From Flavobacterium sp. KJJ (GTDB taxonomy: Bacteria; Bacteroidota; Bacteroidia; Flavobacteriales; Flavobacteriaceae), in assembly GCF_000708595.2 (NCBI RefSeq), contig NZ_JARP01000002.1, positions 124,001 to 188,000 of the forward strand: a stretch of DNA of 64,000 bases, written 5' to 3'. Below the pieces are notes generated by a model that did no database searches, was not told where the DNA came from, and worked only from the letters and a program-made list of their open reading frames with translations. The position numbers and the translations under genes are program-made. This document shows, one piece after another, positions 8,412 to 18,020 of this stretch (positions are counted from its first letter, which is position 1; the number at the start of each line of letters is the position of its first letter).

Positions 8412-10472
8412 TTACCAGATTTTAACTCGTTTTTCTGGTTCTACGTACATCTTGTCTCCTTTTTTGATTCCAAAAGCTTGGTAAAAAGTATCCAAATTCT
8501 GAATTGGCACAACTGCTCTATACATTCCTGGAGAGTGCGGATCTGTTTTAACTTGGCTTTTAATAGCTTCGTCTCTAGATTTAGTTCTCCAAACTGTAGC
8601 CCAAGAAATAAAGAAACGCTGTTCTGGGGTAAATCCGTCGATTAATCCTGGATTTCCGTTTTCTTTTAAATACAACTGCAAACCATCGTAAGCTGCGTTT
8701 GTACCTCCTAAGTCACCAATATTTTCTCCTAAAGTAAATTTACCATCAACGTGAATTCCTGGCAAAGGCTCTAATGCACTATATTGAGCAGCAAGTTCTC
8801 CACCAAGAGCAGTAAATTGTTTTAAGTCATCAGCAGTCCACCAGTCAACAAGATTTCCATCAGCATTGTAACGTGCACCTGAATCATCAAATCCGTGTGA
8901 AATTTCGTGACCAATAACAGCTCCAATTCCACCATAATTTACAGCTTCATCAGCTTGATAATTGTAGAAAGGCGGCTGTAAAATTGCAGCAGGGAAAACA
9001 ATCTCATTGTAAGATGGATTGAAATATGCATTTACAGTTTGTGGAGACATTCCCCATTCTGTTTTATCAACTGATTTTCCTAATTTACCAACATTTTCAG
9101 CATAAGCCCATTTTGAAATATTTTTCATATTATCAAAATAAGTACCGCCTTCAGAAACATTTTTAAGCTCTAAAGCAGAATAATCTTTCCATTTGTCTGG
9201 ATATCCAATTTTAACTGTTAATTTATTTAATTTCTCAATTGCTTTAGTTTTTGTCTCAGCAGACATCCAAGGCAAAGCATTGATTCTGTTTTTATAAGCC
9301 AACATTACGTTTGCAATCATTTTCTTTGCTTTGTCTTTTGCTTCAGCAGGAAATAATTTCTCTACATAAAGCTTTCCTAAAGCTTCTCCGGTTGCTCCGT
9401 TGATAACTTGCAAAGCAACTTCCTCACGTGGACGTTGTTTTAAAGCTCCTGTTAATGTTTTTCCGTAGAAATCAAAATTTGCATTTTCGATATCAGTACT
9501 TAAAGTTGAAGCTGCTCTGTTTAAAATAGACCATTTTAAATATTCTTTCCAAGCTTCTATTTTCTTTTCAGTAAAAGTTTTTTCCAGCGCAATCATATAA
9601 CGTGGCTGAGAAACATTCACTGTATCTAATTTTGCCATTCCGATTCCTGCAAAATATTTATCCCACTGAATTGAAGGTGTATTCTTTTTCAAATCTGCAA
9701 CTGCAGTTGGGTTGTATTGCTTTCTGCGGTCTCTTCTTTCGACACGGTCCAATCTTGGAGCTGACATTTCAACCTCTAAAGCCAAGATTTGTTTTGCACT
9801 TTCTTTAGCTTTTGCTGGAGTTTCTCCAAGAAATTGCATCATTCTAGCTACGTGAACTTCGTATTTCTCACGTTTTTCTTTAGAATCTTTGTCATCTGCA
9901 TTATAATAATCTTTATCAGATAATCCTAAACCTCCAGGGCCTAAGCTAACAGAGTTTTTGTTACTGTTTTTAGCATCTGCTCCAACATAAACTCCAAAGA
10001 AACCAGCACCACCTTGAGGCTGCATTTCGATAAGATAGTTTTGTAAATCGGCTACATTTTTAATAGCGTCAATTTTCTTTAGGTAAGGCTTAAGCGGCTC
10101 AATACCTCTTTTATTTCTTCCAACAGTATCCATGATCGTGTTGAATAAAGCGATTGCTTTACCTTGATCTGTATTTGATTTGTACTTTGGATCTTTTGAT
10201 GCTTCTTTTAAAATGGCAAGAGCATCATTGTCTGTCTTTTGACGTAATTCATTAAAACTTCCCCATGAATTTCTATCATTTGGGATTTCAGTTTTATCTA
10301 ACCACGTTCCGTTTACATAACGAAAAAAATCGTCACCCGGACTAACTTTTGTATCCATGAAAGAGACATTGATACCTGGTTCTTTTGGTTTTGCATTTTG
10401 AGCCTGAACTGCTGTCAATGTAAACATTGCAGAAACAACACAAAACATAGGTTTAGTAAGCTGTTTAATCAT
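8412..10472 (-). CDS. M13-family zinc metallopeptidase (neprilysin/PepO type)
   Basis: A protein of 686 residues with a signal peptide (cut near AVQAQ, residue 25), so periplasmic or secreted. It begins with the M13_N helix bundle (GDDFFRYVNGTWLDKTEIP near residue 45). The catalytic domain has GAVIGHEISHGFDD near residue 520 (zinc-binding HExxH), the third zinc ligand in LGENIGDLGG, and the C-terminal PHSPGMYRAVVP motif. These enzymes cut oligopeptides. It stands alone, convergent with the heme cluster and divergent from the exporter gene. Confidence 0.97.
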   Translation of the reverse strand: MIKQLTKPMFCVVSAMFTLTAVQAQNAKPKEPGINVSFMDTKVSPGDDFFRYVNGTWLDKTEIPNDRNSWGSFNELRQKTDNDALAILKEASKDPKYKSNTDQGKAIALFNTIMDTVGRNKRGIEPLKPYLKKIDAIKNVADLQNYLIEMQPQGGAGFFGVYVGADAKNSNKNSVSLGPGGLGLSDKDYYNADDKDSKEKREKYEVHVARMMQFLGETPAKAKESAKQILALEVEMSAPRLDRVERRDRRKQYNPTAVADLKKNTPSIQWDKYFAGIGMAKLDTVNVSQPRYMIALEKTFTEKKIEAWKEYLKWSILNRAASTLSTDIENANFDFYGKTLTGALKQRPREEVALQVINGATGEALGKLYVEKLFPAEAKDKAKKMIANVMLAYKNRINALPWMSAETKTKAIEKLNKLTVKIGYPDKWKDYSALELKNVSEGGTYFDNMKNISKWAYAENVGKLGKSVDKTEWGMSPQTVNAYFNPSYNEIVFPAAILQPPFYNYQADEAVNYGGIGAVIGHEISHGFDDSGARYNADGNLVDWWTADDLKQFTALGGELAAQYSALEPLPGIHVDGKFTLGENIGDLGGTNAAYDGLQLYLKENGNPGLIDGFTPEQRFFISWATVWRTKSRDEAIKSQVKTDPHSPGMYRAVVPIQNLDTFYQAFGIKKGDKMYVEPEKRVKIW

Positions 10473-10499
10473 TTTAATTTATAGTTTTTAGTATATCTA

Positions 10500-10507
10500 C
10501 AAACATA
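10500..10507 (-). promoter_or_regulatory. Putative -7 box for the M13 peptidase gene
   Basis: CAAACATA on the + strand reads TATGTTTG on the - strand, matching the Bacteroidota TAnnTTTG box, 28 bases before the ATG. No clear TTG -33 element is seen at the right distance. Confidence 0.45.
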
Positions 10508-10673
10508 TTGTTATTATTTTAAATTCTATGTTAAATTTTTCCAATATTTGACTGGAGCATCTGTATTGAATTTTCGAATAGATTCTACCTGAAATTTTCA
10601 TGAATATTATCTCACATTTTAGAGCAATATTTAAATTGTTTTTGGAATATTTGTCAAAAGAACAAACATAAAA

Positions 10674-11600
10674 GTGAGAGCAAAAATTCAGAATGCCTTT
10701 TCAGGAAAAATAGAAGCCATCGGACTTCCAATTCTGGCTTTGTGCTGGGTAAGTTTCTTTTGGGGAACCACTTGGCTGGCTTCAAAAGAAGGTGTAAAAC
10801 ATATGCCGGCTTTGCAATTGGCGATGATTCGCCAGTTTTTAGGCGGGATAATGTATGTTGGATATTTTATTCTGAAAAAAGAACCGTGGCCAAGAGGCAA
10901 GCAATGGGGAACTATTTTGATTCTGGCTATTTTGAATTTTGTCTGCAGCAATGGCTTAAGCACTTGGGGCGTGCAATACATCAGCAGTGGTTTGGGTGCA
11001 ATTATTGGAGCTATTTTCCCAATTTGGATTGTCATTATCTGTTTTTTTAAAGGCGAACGAATTGCTAAACTAGCGGTAACAGGACTTTTAATCTGCTTTG
11101 CAGGAATCTGTATTATCTTTATGGATCATTTGGGTGATTTTTTAAGACCTGATTTTCAATTCGGAATTTTCTTGTCTGTTGCTTCAACCATAACTTGGGC
11201 TTTCGGAATCTTGCATACCAAGAAAAAGGCAGCAAGTTTTAATCCGTATTTTAGTCTGGGACTTCAAATGTTTATTTCAAGTTTTATTTTATTTGGAATT
11301 ACCCAAACTGCAGACATGAACATTCCTTTGACAGAAATACCTATAACAGCTTGGTGGGCAATTTTTTATTTAGTTATTATTGGTTCTATTTTAACTTTCA
11401 TTGCTTTTATATACACTTTACAGCATCTTCCGACAGAAGTAAGCAGTATTTACGCATACATCAATCCGATTGTAGCCATTATTTTAGCCTTTTTCCTTTT
11501 TGGAGAACCATTAACACAAGCCATTGCAATTGGAGTTTTAGTTACTTTAACCGGATTGTATTTAGTTAATAAATCAATCCGAAAATCGAAGCTAAAATAA
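10674..11600 (+). CDS. DMT-superfamily (EamA) exporter
   Basis: A protein of 308 residues starting at a GTG. It has about ten hydrophobic segments in two EamA halves, with the usual features WVSFFWGTTWLASKEG in helix 1, LGAIIGAIFPIWIVI in helix 4 and YAYINPIVAIILAFFLFGE in helix 9. EamA proteins export amino acids, metabolites or drugs across the inner membrane; the substrate cannot be read from sequence. It ends with a short Lys-rich cytoplasmic tail. The start could be slightly downstream, but the GTG keeps all of the first helix. Confidence 0.9.
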   Translation: MRAKIQNAFSGKIEAIGLPILALCWVSFFWGTTWLASKEGVKHMPALQLAMIRQFLGGIMYVGYFILKKEPWPRGKQWGTILILAILNFVCSNGLSTWGVQYISSGLGAIIGAIFPIWIVIICFFKGERIAKLAVTGLLICFAGICIIFMDHLGDFLRPDFQFGIFLSVASTITWAFGILHTKKKAASFNPYFSLGLQMFISSFILFGITQTADMNIPLTEIPITAWWAIFYLVIIGSILTFIAFIYTLQHLPTEVSSIYAYINPIVAIILAFFLFGEPLTQAIAIGVLVTLTGLYLVNKSIRKSKLK

Positions 11601-11611
11601 TTTGCCGCCAA

Positions 11612-11652
11612 TTCACGAATTTGTATTTGAATTGTAATTCATGAAATCGTGG
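11612..11652. repeat. CACGAATTTGTA-family intergenic repeat, copy 1
   Basis: The stretch CACGAATTTGTATTTGAATT and a diverged inverted part (ATTCATGAAATCGTGG) resemble a second copy near 17842. The two look like decayed members of a dispersed intergenic repeat. Confidence 0.45.
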
Positions 11653-11716
11653 CGATGAATGGAGTGTTCTTTGTTAAAAAGAACGGATAATTAGGCTTTT
11701 AAAAACCTCTTTTCGT

Positions 11717-11724
11717 ATTTTTGC
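11717..11724 (+). promoter_or_regulatory. Putative -7 box for the sco gene
   Basis: TATTTTTG matches TAnnTTTG, 14 bases before the ATG at 11739. The implied leader is very short. The -33 region is not clear. Confidence 0.5.
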
Positions 11725-11738
11725 GCCAAATTATTTTT

Positions 11739-12404
11739 ATGAAATCGTTTCTTTATAAATACCGAAAATTCTTCATTGTTTTAATTGTATTTTCTGTTGT
11801 CACCATATCTTTATTTTATTCGGCTTTAAAGCCACAAAAAACATTGCCAATTTACAATCCCGCAGATGTAAACCCAGAATTGGTTGACAGTACAGTTCAA
11901 TACAAAAGTAAATACCATACTATCGCTGATTTTTCATTCGTAAACCAAAACGGTGATACTATCACACAAAAAAATTATGAAGGAAAAATTTATGTAGCCG
12001 ACTTTTTCTTCACGACCTGCGGTTCTATATGCCCGAAAATGAGTACTAATTTATCTGAAGTTCAAAAAGCAGTTCTAAATAATCCTAAAGTAATGTTGCT
12101 TTCTCATACGGTTTTTCCAGAGGTAGACAGTGTTTCTGTTTTAAAAGCGTATGCTGTAAAATATGGTGTTGTAGACGGCAAGTGGAATTTAGTAACTGGA
12201 GATAAAAAAGAGATTTACAAAATGGCACGAAAATCATATTTGGCCGTAAAACAAGGCCGCCCAGATCAGTTATATGATATGGTTCATACAGAGAATTTTG
12301 TTTTGGTTGATCAAAAACGCCGTGTTCGAGGTTTTTATGACGGGACAAACAAAGAAGAAATCAAACGTCTTATAGATGACATAAATTTCTTATGCGAAGA
12401 GTAA
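11739..12404 (+). CDS. SCO1/SenC-family copper chaperone / thiol protein
   Basis: A protein of 221 residues with one N-terminal membrane anchor (about residues 9-27) and a periplasmic thioredoxin-like domain. The copper site is complete: CGSIC with Cys94 and Cys98 followed by Pro, and His183 in MVHTENFVLVD. Sco proteins deliver copper to the CuA site of cytochrome oxidase or act as thiol reductases. The ATG at 11739 is preferred over a TTG at 11721, because a promoter-like box ends just before the TTG. It is upstream of feoAB but has a separate promoter region. Confidence 0.93.
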   Translation: MKSFLYKYRKFFIVLIVFSVVTISLFYSALKPQKTLPIYNPADVNPELVDSTVQYKSKYHTIADFSFVNQNGDTITQKNYEGKIYVADFFFTTCGSICPKMSTNLSEVQKAVLNNPKVMLLSHTVFPEVDSVSVLKAYAVKYGVVDGKWNLVTGDKKEIYKMARKSYLAVKQGRPDQLYDMVHTENFVLVDQKRRVRGFYDGTNKEEIKRLIDDINFLCEE

Positions 12405-12453
12405 AATGCCTTATTTTTAGAAACATTTAGCATATTCAAAAGTGTTAAATGCC

Positions 12454-12482
12454 TTGCAATAAAGAATAATTGTATACTTTTG
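12454..12482 (+). promoter_or_regulatory. Promoter of feoAB
   Basis: TTG at 12454-12456, an 18-nt spacer and TACTTTTG at 12475-12482 match the Bacteroidota sigma-A consensus. The expected transcript starts close to 12488, about 20 bases before the feoA start. No clear Fur box was recognised. Confidence 0.7.
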
Positions 12483-12507
12483 TAATCTAAATTCAATCTA
12501 AATAAGC

Positions 12508-12747
12508 TTGCAAAATACAATTCATACCCTAAAAAAAGGCGAAAAAGCCATTATCAAAGATTTTGATATCGATTTAATTCCTTTAAAATTATTAGAGATG
12601 GGTTGTTTACCGGGCAACCTGGTCGAATTACTTCAAATTGCTCCTTTTGGAGATCCATTGTATTTAGACATTAACGGCTCGCATGTCGCTATTCGTGTTG
12701 AAACTGCTCGTGAAATTGAAGTTGAACTTATCAAAACCAATTTGTAA
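12508..12747 (+). CDS. feoA: Ferrous iron transport protein A
   Basis: A small SH3-like cytosolic protein of 79 residues that assists FeoB. The segments LLEMGCLPGNLVELLQIAPFGDP (residues about 30-52) and YLDINGSHVAIRVETAREIEVE are diagnostic of FeoA. No ATG precedes the conserved part, and the only suitable start is the TTG at 12508, just downstream of a good promoter. The stop codon shares one base with the feoB ATG, so the two are translationally coupled. Confidence 0.93.
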   Translation: MQNTIHTLKKGEKAIIKDFDIDLIPLKLLEMGCLPGNLVELLQIAPFGDPLYLDINGSHVAIRVETAREIEVELIKTNL

Positions 12748-14846
12748 TGAGCATTCAGAATATTAATGTCGCCTTAATTGGGAATCCTAATACAGGAAAA
12801 ACTTCCGTTTTTAATCAGCTTACTGGTTTAAATCAGCAAGTTGGAAATTATCCTGGAATTACGGTTGAGAAAAAAATCGGGTTTTGCAAATTACCTCACA
12901 ACATCAAAGCCAACATTTTAGATTTGCCTGGAACGTATAGTCTGAATGCAAGTTCGATGGACGAAAGTGTTGTAATTGAACTTCTCCTTAATAAAAACGA
13001 CAAACTATATCCTGATGTTGCAGTAGTGGTTACAGATGTTGAAAATCTGAAACGAAATTTACTGATTTATACTCAAATAAAAGACCTAGAAATTCCGACG
13101 ATATTAGTCATTAATATGTCAGATCGTATGGAAACAAAAGGAATTACACTTGATATTCCGTATTTGGAGGAAAAACTTAAAACTAAAATTGCGCTTGTAA
13201 GTTCCCGCAAAGGTTTAGGAATTGAAGAATTAAAAGAATTAATTGTTTCCTATAAAACCATTCCGCACGAACCTTGTTTAAATGCTTCGGTCATCGATGA
13301 AGCTTATTTTGAAAAGTTACAACGTGCATTTCCAAACCAGTTATTATACAAATTATGGTTAGTGATTACACAAGATGTTAACTTTTCGAATTTAGACCGT
13401 AATGAAATTCGAAGCACGTTTACCAAATCACATTCAGAATTAAAACGCTTACAGCAAAAAGAAACTATCAAAAGATATCAGTTTATAAATGATGTTTTGA
13501 AAGAAGGTTTAAAAGTCGATGCCACGATGGCCAAAGACTTTAGAGCCAAACTCGATCGCGTTTTAACACATAAATTTTGGGGTTATGTAATTTTTCTGGC
13601 GATATTATTTTTAATTTTTCAATCGATATTCAGCTGGTCAACCATTCCGATGGATTTTATCGACAGCACTTTTGCTTCATTAAGCAGCTGGGTTGCTGAA
13701 AGATTGCCAAGCGGTATTTTGACAGATTTGCTTTCGCAGGGAATTATTCCAGGGATTGGCGGTGTTATTATTTTTATTCCACAGATTGCCTTCTTATTTC
13801 TGTTTATTTCTATTCTGGAAGAAAGCGGTTATATGAGCCGAGTGGTTTTTTTGATGGATAAAATAATGCGCAAATTCGGGCTTTCAGGAAAAAGTGTTGT
13901 GCCTTTGATTTCAGGAACCGCGTGTGCAATTCCGGCGATTATGGCAACCCGAAATATAGAAAATTGGAAAGAACGACTTATTACCATCCTAGTAACACCC
14001 TTCACAACTTGTTCAGCAAGATTGCCTGTTTATACGATTATTATTTCGTTGGTAATTCCGAATGAAAGATTATTTGGAATTTTGAACATGCAGGGATTAG
14101 CATTGATGCTGCTTTATTTATTAGGTTTTGGAACCGCAATTCTATCTGCCTATATCTTAAATAAGATATTGAAATTCAACTCAAAAACTTATTTTGTTGT
14201 TGAAATGCCAAGTTATAAAATGCCTCTTTTCAAAAATGTCGGAATCAATGTTGTCGAAAAAACAAAAGCTTTTGTTGTTGGAGCTGGTAAAATCATCTTG
14301 GCAATATCTGTTATTTTGTGGTTTTTAGCTTCATACGGTCCTGGAAAAGATTTTAATGAAGCAGAAACTATTGTAAAAGAAAGATTCGCAAATACAACTT
14401 TAAACGAAGTTCAGTTTGAGAACGAAGTAGCTTCTCAAAAACTGGAGAATTCATATATCGGAATTATGGGTAAAGCCATCGAACCGGCAATTCATCCTTT
14501 AGGTTACGATTGGAAAATCGGAATTGCTATTATCAGCTCTTTCGCCGCGCGTGAGGTTTTTGTTGGAACATTAGCTACTATTTACAGTGTTGGCGATAGT
14601 GATAGCGAAGCAACAATTAAAAGTAAAATGCAAAAAGAAGTGAATCCAGAAACGGGTCAGAAGATCTTTAATTTTGCATCTGGAATTTCTTTATTGCTGT
14701 TTTATGCTTTTGCGATGCAGTGCGCGAGTACTTTAGCAATTACCAAAAAAGAAACCAATTCATGGAAATGGCCTGCAATGCAACTCGTTTTAATGAGTGG
14801 GCTAGCTTATTTTGTAGCGCTTTTAGCGTATCAACTTTTAAAATAA
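12747..14846 (+). CDS. feoB: Ferrous iron transport protein B
   Basis: An inner-membrane Fe(II) transporter of 699 residues. The N-terminal G domain has the P-loop GNPNTGKTS (residues 12-20), the DLPGTY G3 motif and the NMSD G4 motif. A linker to about residue 270 leads into the membrane domain with its two Gate motifs, around VVPLISGTACAIPAIMATRN with the TTCSARLPVY segment that follows, and near AAREVFVGTLATIYSVG. It is flanked by feoA and a Cys-rich helper, a complete Feo unit. Confidence 0.98.
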   Translation: MSIQNINVALIGNPNTGKTSVFNQLTGLNQQVGNYPGITVEKKIGFCKLPHNIKANILDLPGTYSLNASSMDESVVIELLLNKNDKLYPDVAVVVTDVENLKRNLLIYTQIKDLEIPTILVINMSDRMETKGITLDIPYLEEKLKTKIALVSSRKGLGIEELKELIVSYKTIPHEPCLNASVIDEAYFEKLQRAFPNQLLYKLWLVITQDVNFSNLDRNEIRSTFTKSHSELKRLQQKETIKRYQFINDVLKEGLKVDATMAKDFRAKLDRVLTHKFWGYVIFLAILFLIFQSIFSWSTIPMDFIDSTFASLSSWVAERLPSGILTDLLSQGIIPGIGGVIIFIPQIAFLFLFISILEESGYMSRVVFLMDKIMRKFGLSGKSVVPLISGTACAIPAIMATRNIENWKERLITILVTPFTTCSARLPVYTIIISLVIPNERLFGILNMQGLALMLLYLLGFGTAILSAYILNKILKFNSKTYFVVEMPSYKMPLFKNVGINVVEKTKAFVVGAGKIILAISVILWFLASYGPGKDFNEAETIVKERFANTTLNEVQFENEVASQKLENSYIGIMGKAIEPAIHPLGYDWKIGIAIISSFAAREVFVGTLATIYSVGDSDSEATIKSKMQKEVNPETGQKIFNFASGISLLLFYAFAMQCASTLAITKKETNSWKWPAMQLVLMSGLAYFVALLAYQLLK

Positions 14847-14852
14847 TCGATC

Positions 14853-14975
14853 ATGGTACAAGAAATAATTGCCTTCGGAATATTACTTATTGCCGTTGGT
14901 TTTCTAATCAAAAAATTCTTTTGGAAATCTAAAAAGAAAAAAGATTGCGGAAGTAGCGATTGTGGGTGTTCTTAG
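14853..14975 (+). CDS. FeoB-associated Cys-rich membrane protein, 40 aa
   Basis: A small gene six bases after feoB. The product is 40 residues: one membrane helix (about residues 4-20, IIAFGILLIAVGFLIKK), a basic stretch, then a C-terminal DCGSSDCGCS with three cysteines. This is the layout of the FeoB-associated Cys-rich family, thought to sit beside FeoB and handle or sense iron on the cytoplasmic side. Spacing to feoB and the motif make it convincing despite its size. Confidence 0.88.
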   Translation: MVQEIIAFGILLIAVGFLIKKFFWKSKKKKDCGSSDCGCS

Positions 14976-15040
14976 AGGAAGGTTTAAATTTTCAAAGGGG
15001 CAAAGGGACAAAGGTTTAGAAAGCAATTTCGCAGAGACAC

Positions 15041-15089
15041 AAAAAAAAACAAAGCTTCACAGAGATTTAATTTCTTTGTGAAGCTTTGT
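15041..15089 (-). terminator. Hairpin terminator for the HD-domain gene
   Basis: Arms 15049-15065 and 15073-15089 pair over 17 bp with one wobble and a 7-nt loop. On the - strand it is followed by nine U residues (15041-15049), giving a strong terminator for the gene ending at 15121; it may also stop feoB-side transcripts. Flanking words CGCAGAGACAC and TTTTCTTGGCGAA look like a dispersed Flavobacterium intergenic repeat. Confidence 0.8.
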
Positions 15090-15120
15090 GTTTTCTTGGC
15101 GAATCATTGTGGAATAAAAA

Positions 15121-15774
15121 CTATTTAATTCCCTCCCACTCGGCATAAAACTGTGCTAGGAAAGTCTCCATAAATTTATGTCTTTCTGCCGCAATTTGTT
15201 TTCCTGTTTCGGTATTCATTTTATCTTTTAAGAGAAGCAGTTTTTCGTAGAAATGATTTATAGTTGGCGCATTATTCTTTTTATATTCTTCTTTTGTCAT
15301 GTTAGTTACGGGCGAAATTTCAGGATTGTATAAGGCTCTGTTTTTAAATCCACCATAATTAAATGCTCTTGCCACTCCAATCGCTCCTATTGCATCTAAA
15401 CGATCAGCATCCTGAACGATATCTAATTCTATAGAGGAGAAGCTCTTTTCGAAATTTCCGCCTTTGTAAGAGATGTTTTCGATGATATTTACAACATGCA
15501 TTATGATTTCTTCTGAAACCTTTTGAGATTCTAAAAACAAGCGTGCTGTTTTGGGTCCAATTGTTTCATCTCCATTATGAAATTTACTGTCAGCAATATC
15601 ATGAAGCAAAGCTCCTAACTGCACAACGGTAATATCGCAATCCGTTCCTTTTGCAATTAAAAGTGCATTTTTGTATACGCGTTCGATATGAAACCAATCG
15701 TGTCCGCCTTCGGCATCGTTTAGTTTTTCTTTTACAAACGCGATTGTTTTATTTATTAAATCAGGATTATTCAT
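15121..15774 (-). CDS. HD-domain phosphohydrolase (YedJ-like)
   Basis: A cytosolic protein of 217 residues. The HD metal site is visible as HDWFHIERV (about residue 25), LGALLHDIADSKF (about 67-79) and DIVQDADRLDAIGAIGVAR (about 130-148), the order found in YedJ-type hydrolases. The natural substrate is not known. It ends at a strong hairpin terminator and has its own upstream region of 170 bp. Confidence 0.92.
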   Translation of the reverse strand: MNNPDLINKTIAFVKEKLNDAEGGHDWFHIERVYKNALLIAKGTDCDITVVQLGALLHDIADSKFHNGDETIGPKTARLFLESQKVSEEIIMHVVNIIENISYKGGNFEKSFSSIELDIVQDADRLDAIGAIGVARAFNYGGFKNRALYNPEISPVTNMTKEEYKKNNAPTINHFYEKLLLLKDKMNTETGKQIAAERHKFMETFLAQFYAEWEGIK

Positions 15775-15801
15775 AGCTGTATTTTCGTGTGATAATAATG
15801 G

Positions 15802-15834
15802 TAAGCGGATGACGCGGATTTAAGCGGATTAGCG
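15802..15834. repeat. Triple GCGGAT intergenic repeat
   Basis: The motif GCGGAT occurs three times in about 25 bases (AAGCGGATGACGCGGATTTA and on). It looks like a decayed dispersed intergenic element. Confidence 0.5.
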
Positions 15835-15867
15835 CCAATTTTTTTGTTGTATTCTTTTAAATAAAAA

Positions 15868-15904
15868 TGTTGATTGTCAAAGTTTAAAACCTCAACAATC
15901 AACA
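15868..15904. repeat. 10-bp inverted repeat downstream of the desaturase gene
   Basis: TGTTGATTGT (15868-15877) and ACAATCAACA (15895-15904) are exact complements with a 17-nt loop. On the - strand it follows the desaturase stop by about 40 bases, without a clean U-run, so it is a weak terminator at best. Confidence 0.45.
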
Positions 15905-15945
15905 ATATATTTTTTAATCTAAATTCTAAAATCAGAAATCTAAAT

Positions 15946-16938
<993 letters not shown>

Positions 16939-16992
16939 TACTTATTTTAGATTTGGGATTTTTGTTTCAAAGTAATTTCTGAAATCAAAAAT

Positions 16993-17733
16993 CTATTTAT
17001 ACTCGTTTACTCCTTCTACAACTGCCTTTTCAGTCAATCTCATTAACTCGGCAAAATCATAATCTTTTACTGCCATGGCTTGATGTGCGGTAAAGGTAAG
17101 ATGATTTCCTAGACCAACTGGGAAAAAACCATACTTTACCATTTTCCATGAATTGTTTATGCTCACGGGTACAACATACGCTGAAGGCGCATATTTGCAT
17201 AGAATTTTTAAACCGCTTTGAGCAAATTCTTTAGGTTTTCCTGTTTTGCTTCTTGTGCCTTCAGGAAAAATTACAGCAGATCTTGTGTTTTTTTCGATAT
17301 ATTCAGACAAGCTTTTGATTACAGGAATCGCTTGTTTAGGATCTTTACGGTCAATTAGCACTGAACCTCCGTGGCGTAAATTAAATGACACACTCGGAAT
17401 TCCGCTGCCTAACTCTTTCTTACTTACAAATTTACAATGAAAACGTCTAAAGTACCAAATCATTGCTACGATATCGTACATACTTTGGTGATTCGATACA
17501 AAAATCAACGGAACGCCGGTTGGAATTGTCTCTCTTCCTTCAATTTTATAAGTTGTTCCCACAAGATTGGTACATCTTAAAAGGAAAAAATTCAAATAAT
17601 CAACACTTACTTTATGCGCCTGATAACCAAAAAGATTAAGGCAAATCCATTGTATTGGGTGAAAAACCGCCAAACACAATCCAAAACATAAATAATAAAT
17701 TACGGAGATTGGATATGAAATTATCTTTTGCAT
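16993..17733 (-). CDS. 1-acyl-sn-glycerol-3-phosphate acyltransferase (PlsC type)
   Basis: A membrane-associated protein of 246 residues. Motif I is FVSNHQSMYD (HX4D, about residue 82), and motif III is VIFPEGTRSKTGKPK (about residue 155). An N-terminal hydrophobic segment (about residues 6-28) anchors it. It acylates lysophosphatidate to phosphatidate. A second PlsC lies at 62420-63175. It is just upstream of the desaturase gene on the same strand. Confidence 0.93.
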   Translation of the reverse strand: MQKIISYPISVIYYLCFGLCLAVFHPIQWICLNLFGYQAHKVSVDYLNFFLLRCTNLVGTTYKIEGRETIPTGVPLIFVSNHQSMYDIVAMIWYFRRFHCKFVSKKELGSGIPSVSFNLRHGGSVLIDRKDPKQAIPVIKSLSEYIEKNTRSAVIFPEGTRSKTGKPKEFAQSGLKILCKYAPSAYVVPVSINNSWKMVKYGFFPVGLGNHLTFTAHQAMAVKDYDFAELMRLTEKAVVEGVNEYK

Positions 17734-17752
17734 GCTTGAAAAAATTTAAGGC

Positions 17753-17760
17753 CAAAAGTA
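17753..17760 (-). promoter_or_regulatory. Putative -7 box for plsC
   Basis: CAAAAGTA on the + strand reads TACTTTTG on the - strand, 20 bases before the ATG. No clear -33 TTG. Confidence 0.45.
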
Positions 17761-17841
17761 GTAAATATATTTTTAGCCGTATAAAAATTATATAAGTATC
17801 AACAAATACGGTACTTAAAAGAAAAAATATATATAAAACAC

Positions 17842-17872
17842 ACGAATTTGTACGAATTGTATTTACATTCAA
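17842..17872. repeat. CACGAATTTGTA-family intergenic repeat, copy 2
   Basis: CACGAATTTGTACGAATTGT followed by ATTTACATTC resembles the copy at 11612-11652 (shared CACGAATTTGTA and GAATTGTA-like words). Confidence 0.45.
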
Positions 17873-17982
17873 AAACTCCATTTTACAAAAATAATCGATA
17901 TCTTCTTATTTAAAATTATAAAAAAGTGCCAATTCATTTCATAAAACCCATGAAGGAATATTTATACAGCAAATAAAAAAAT

Positions 17983-17990
17983 TACCTTTG
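17983..17990 (+). promoter_or_regulatory. Putative -7 box for rnpA
   Basis: TACCTTTG matches TAnnTTTG exactly and lies 30 bases before the rnpA ATG. The -33 element is not obvious. Confidence 0.6.
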
Positions 17991-18020
17991 TCCCTAAAAT
18001 TGCAATTTTCTCTGAATTAA

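Noticed and set aside
10688..11569. Frames in other phases within the exporter gene
   Set aside because: The frame with ten membrane helices explains the DNA; the others give no known family and overlap it fully.
14720..14932. Frame overlapping the feoB end
   Set aside because: Out of phase with both feoB and the 40-aa helper gene, and resembles neither family.
17636..17881. A - strand frame upstream of plsC
   Set aside because: Overlaps the plsC start in another phase, is made of AT-rich hydrophobic codons and crosses the putative promoter.
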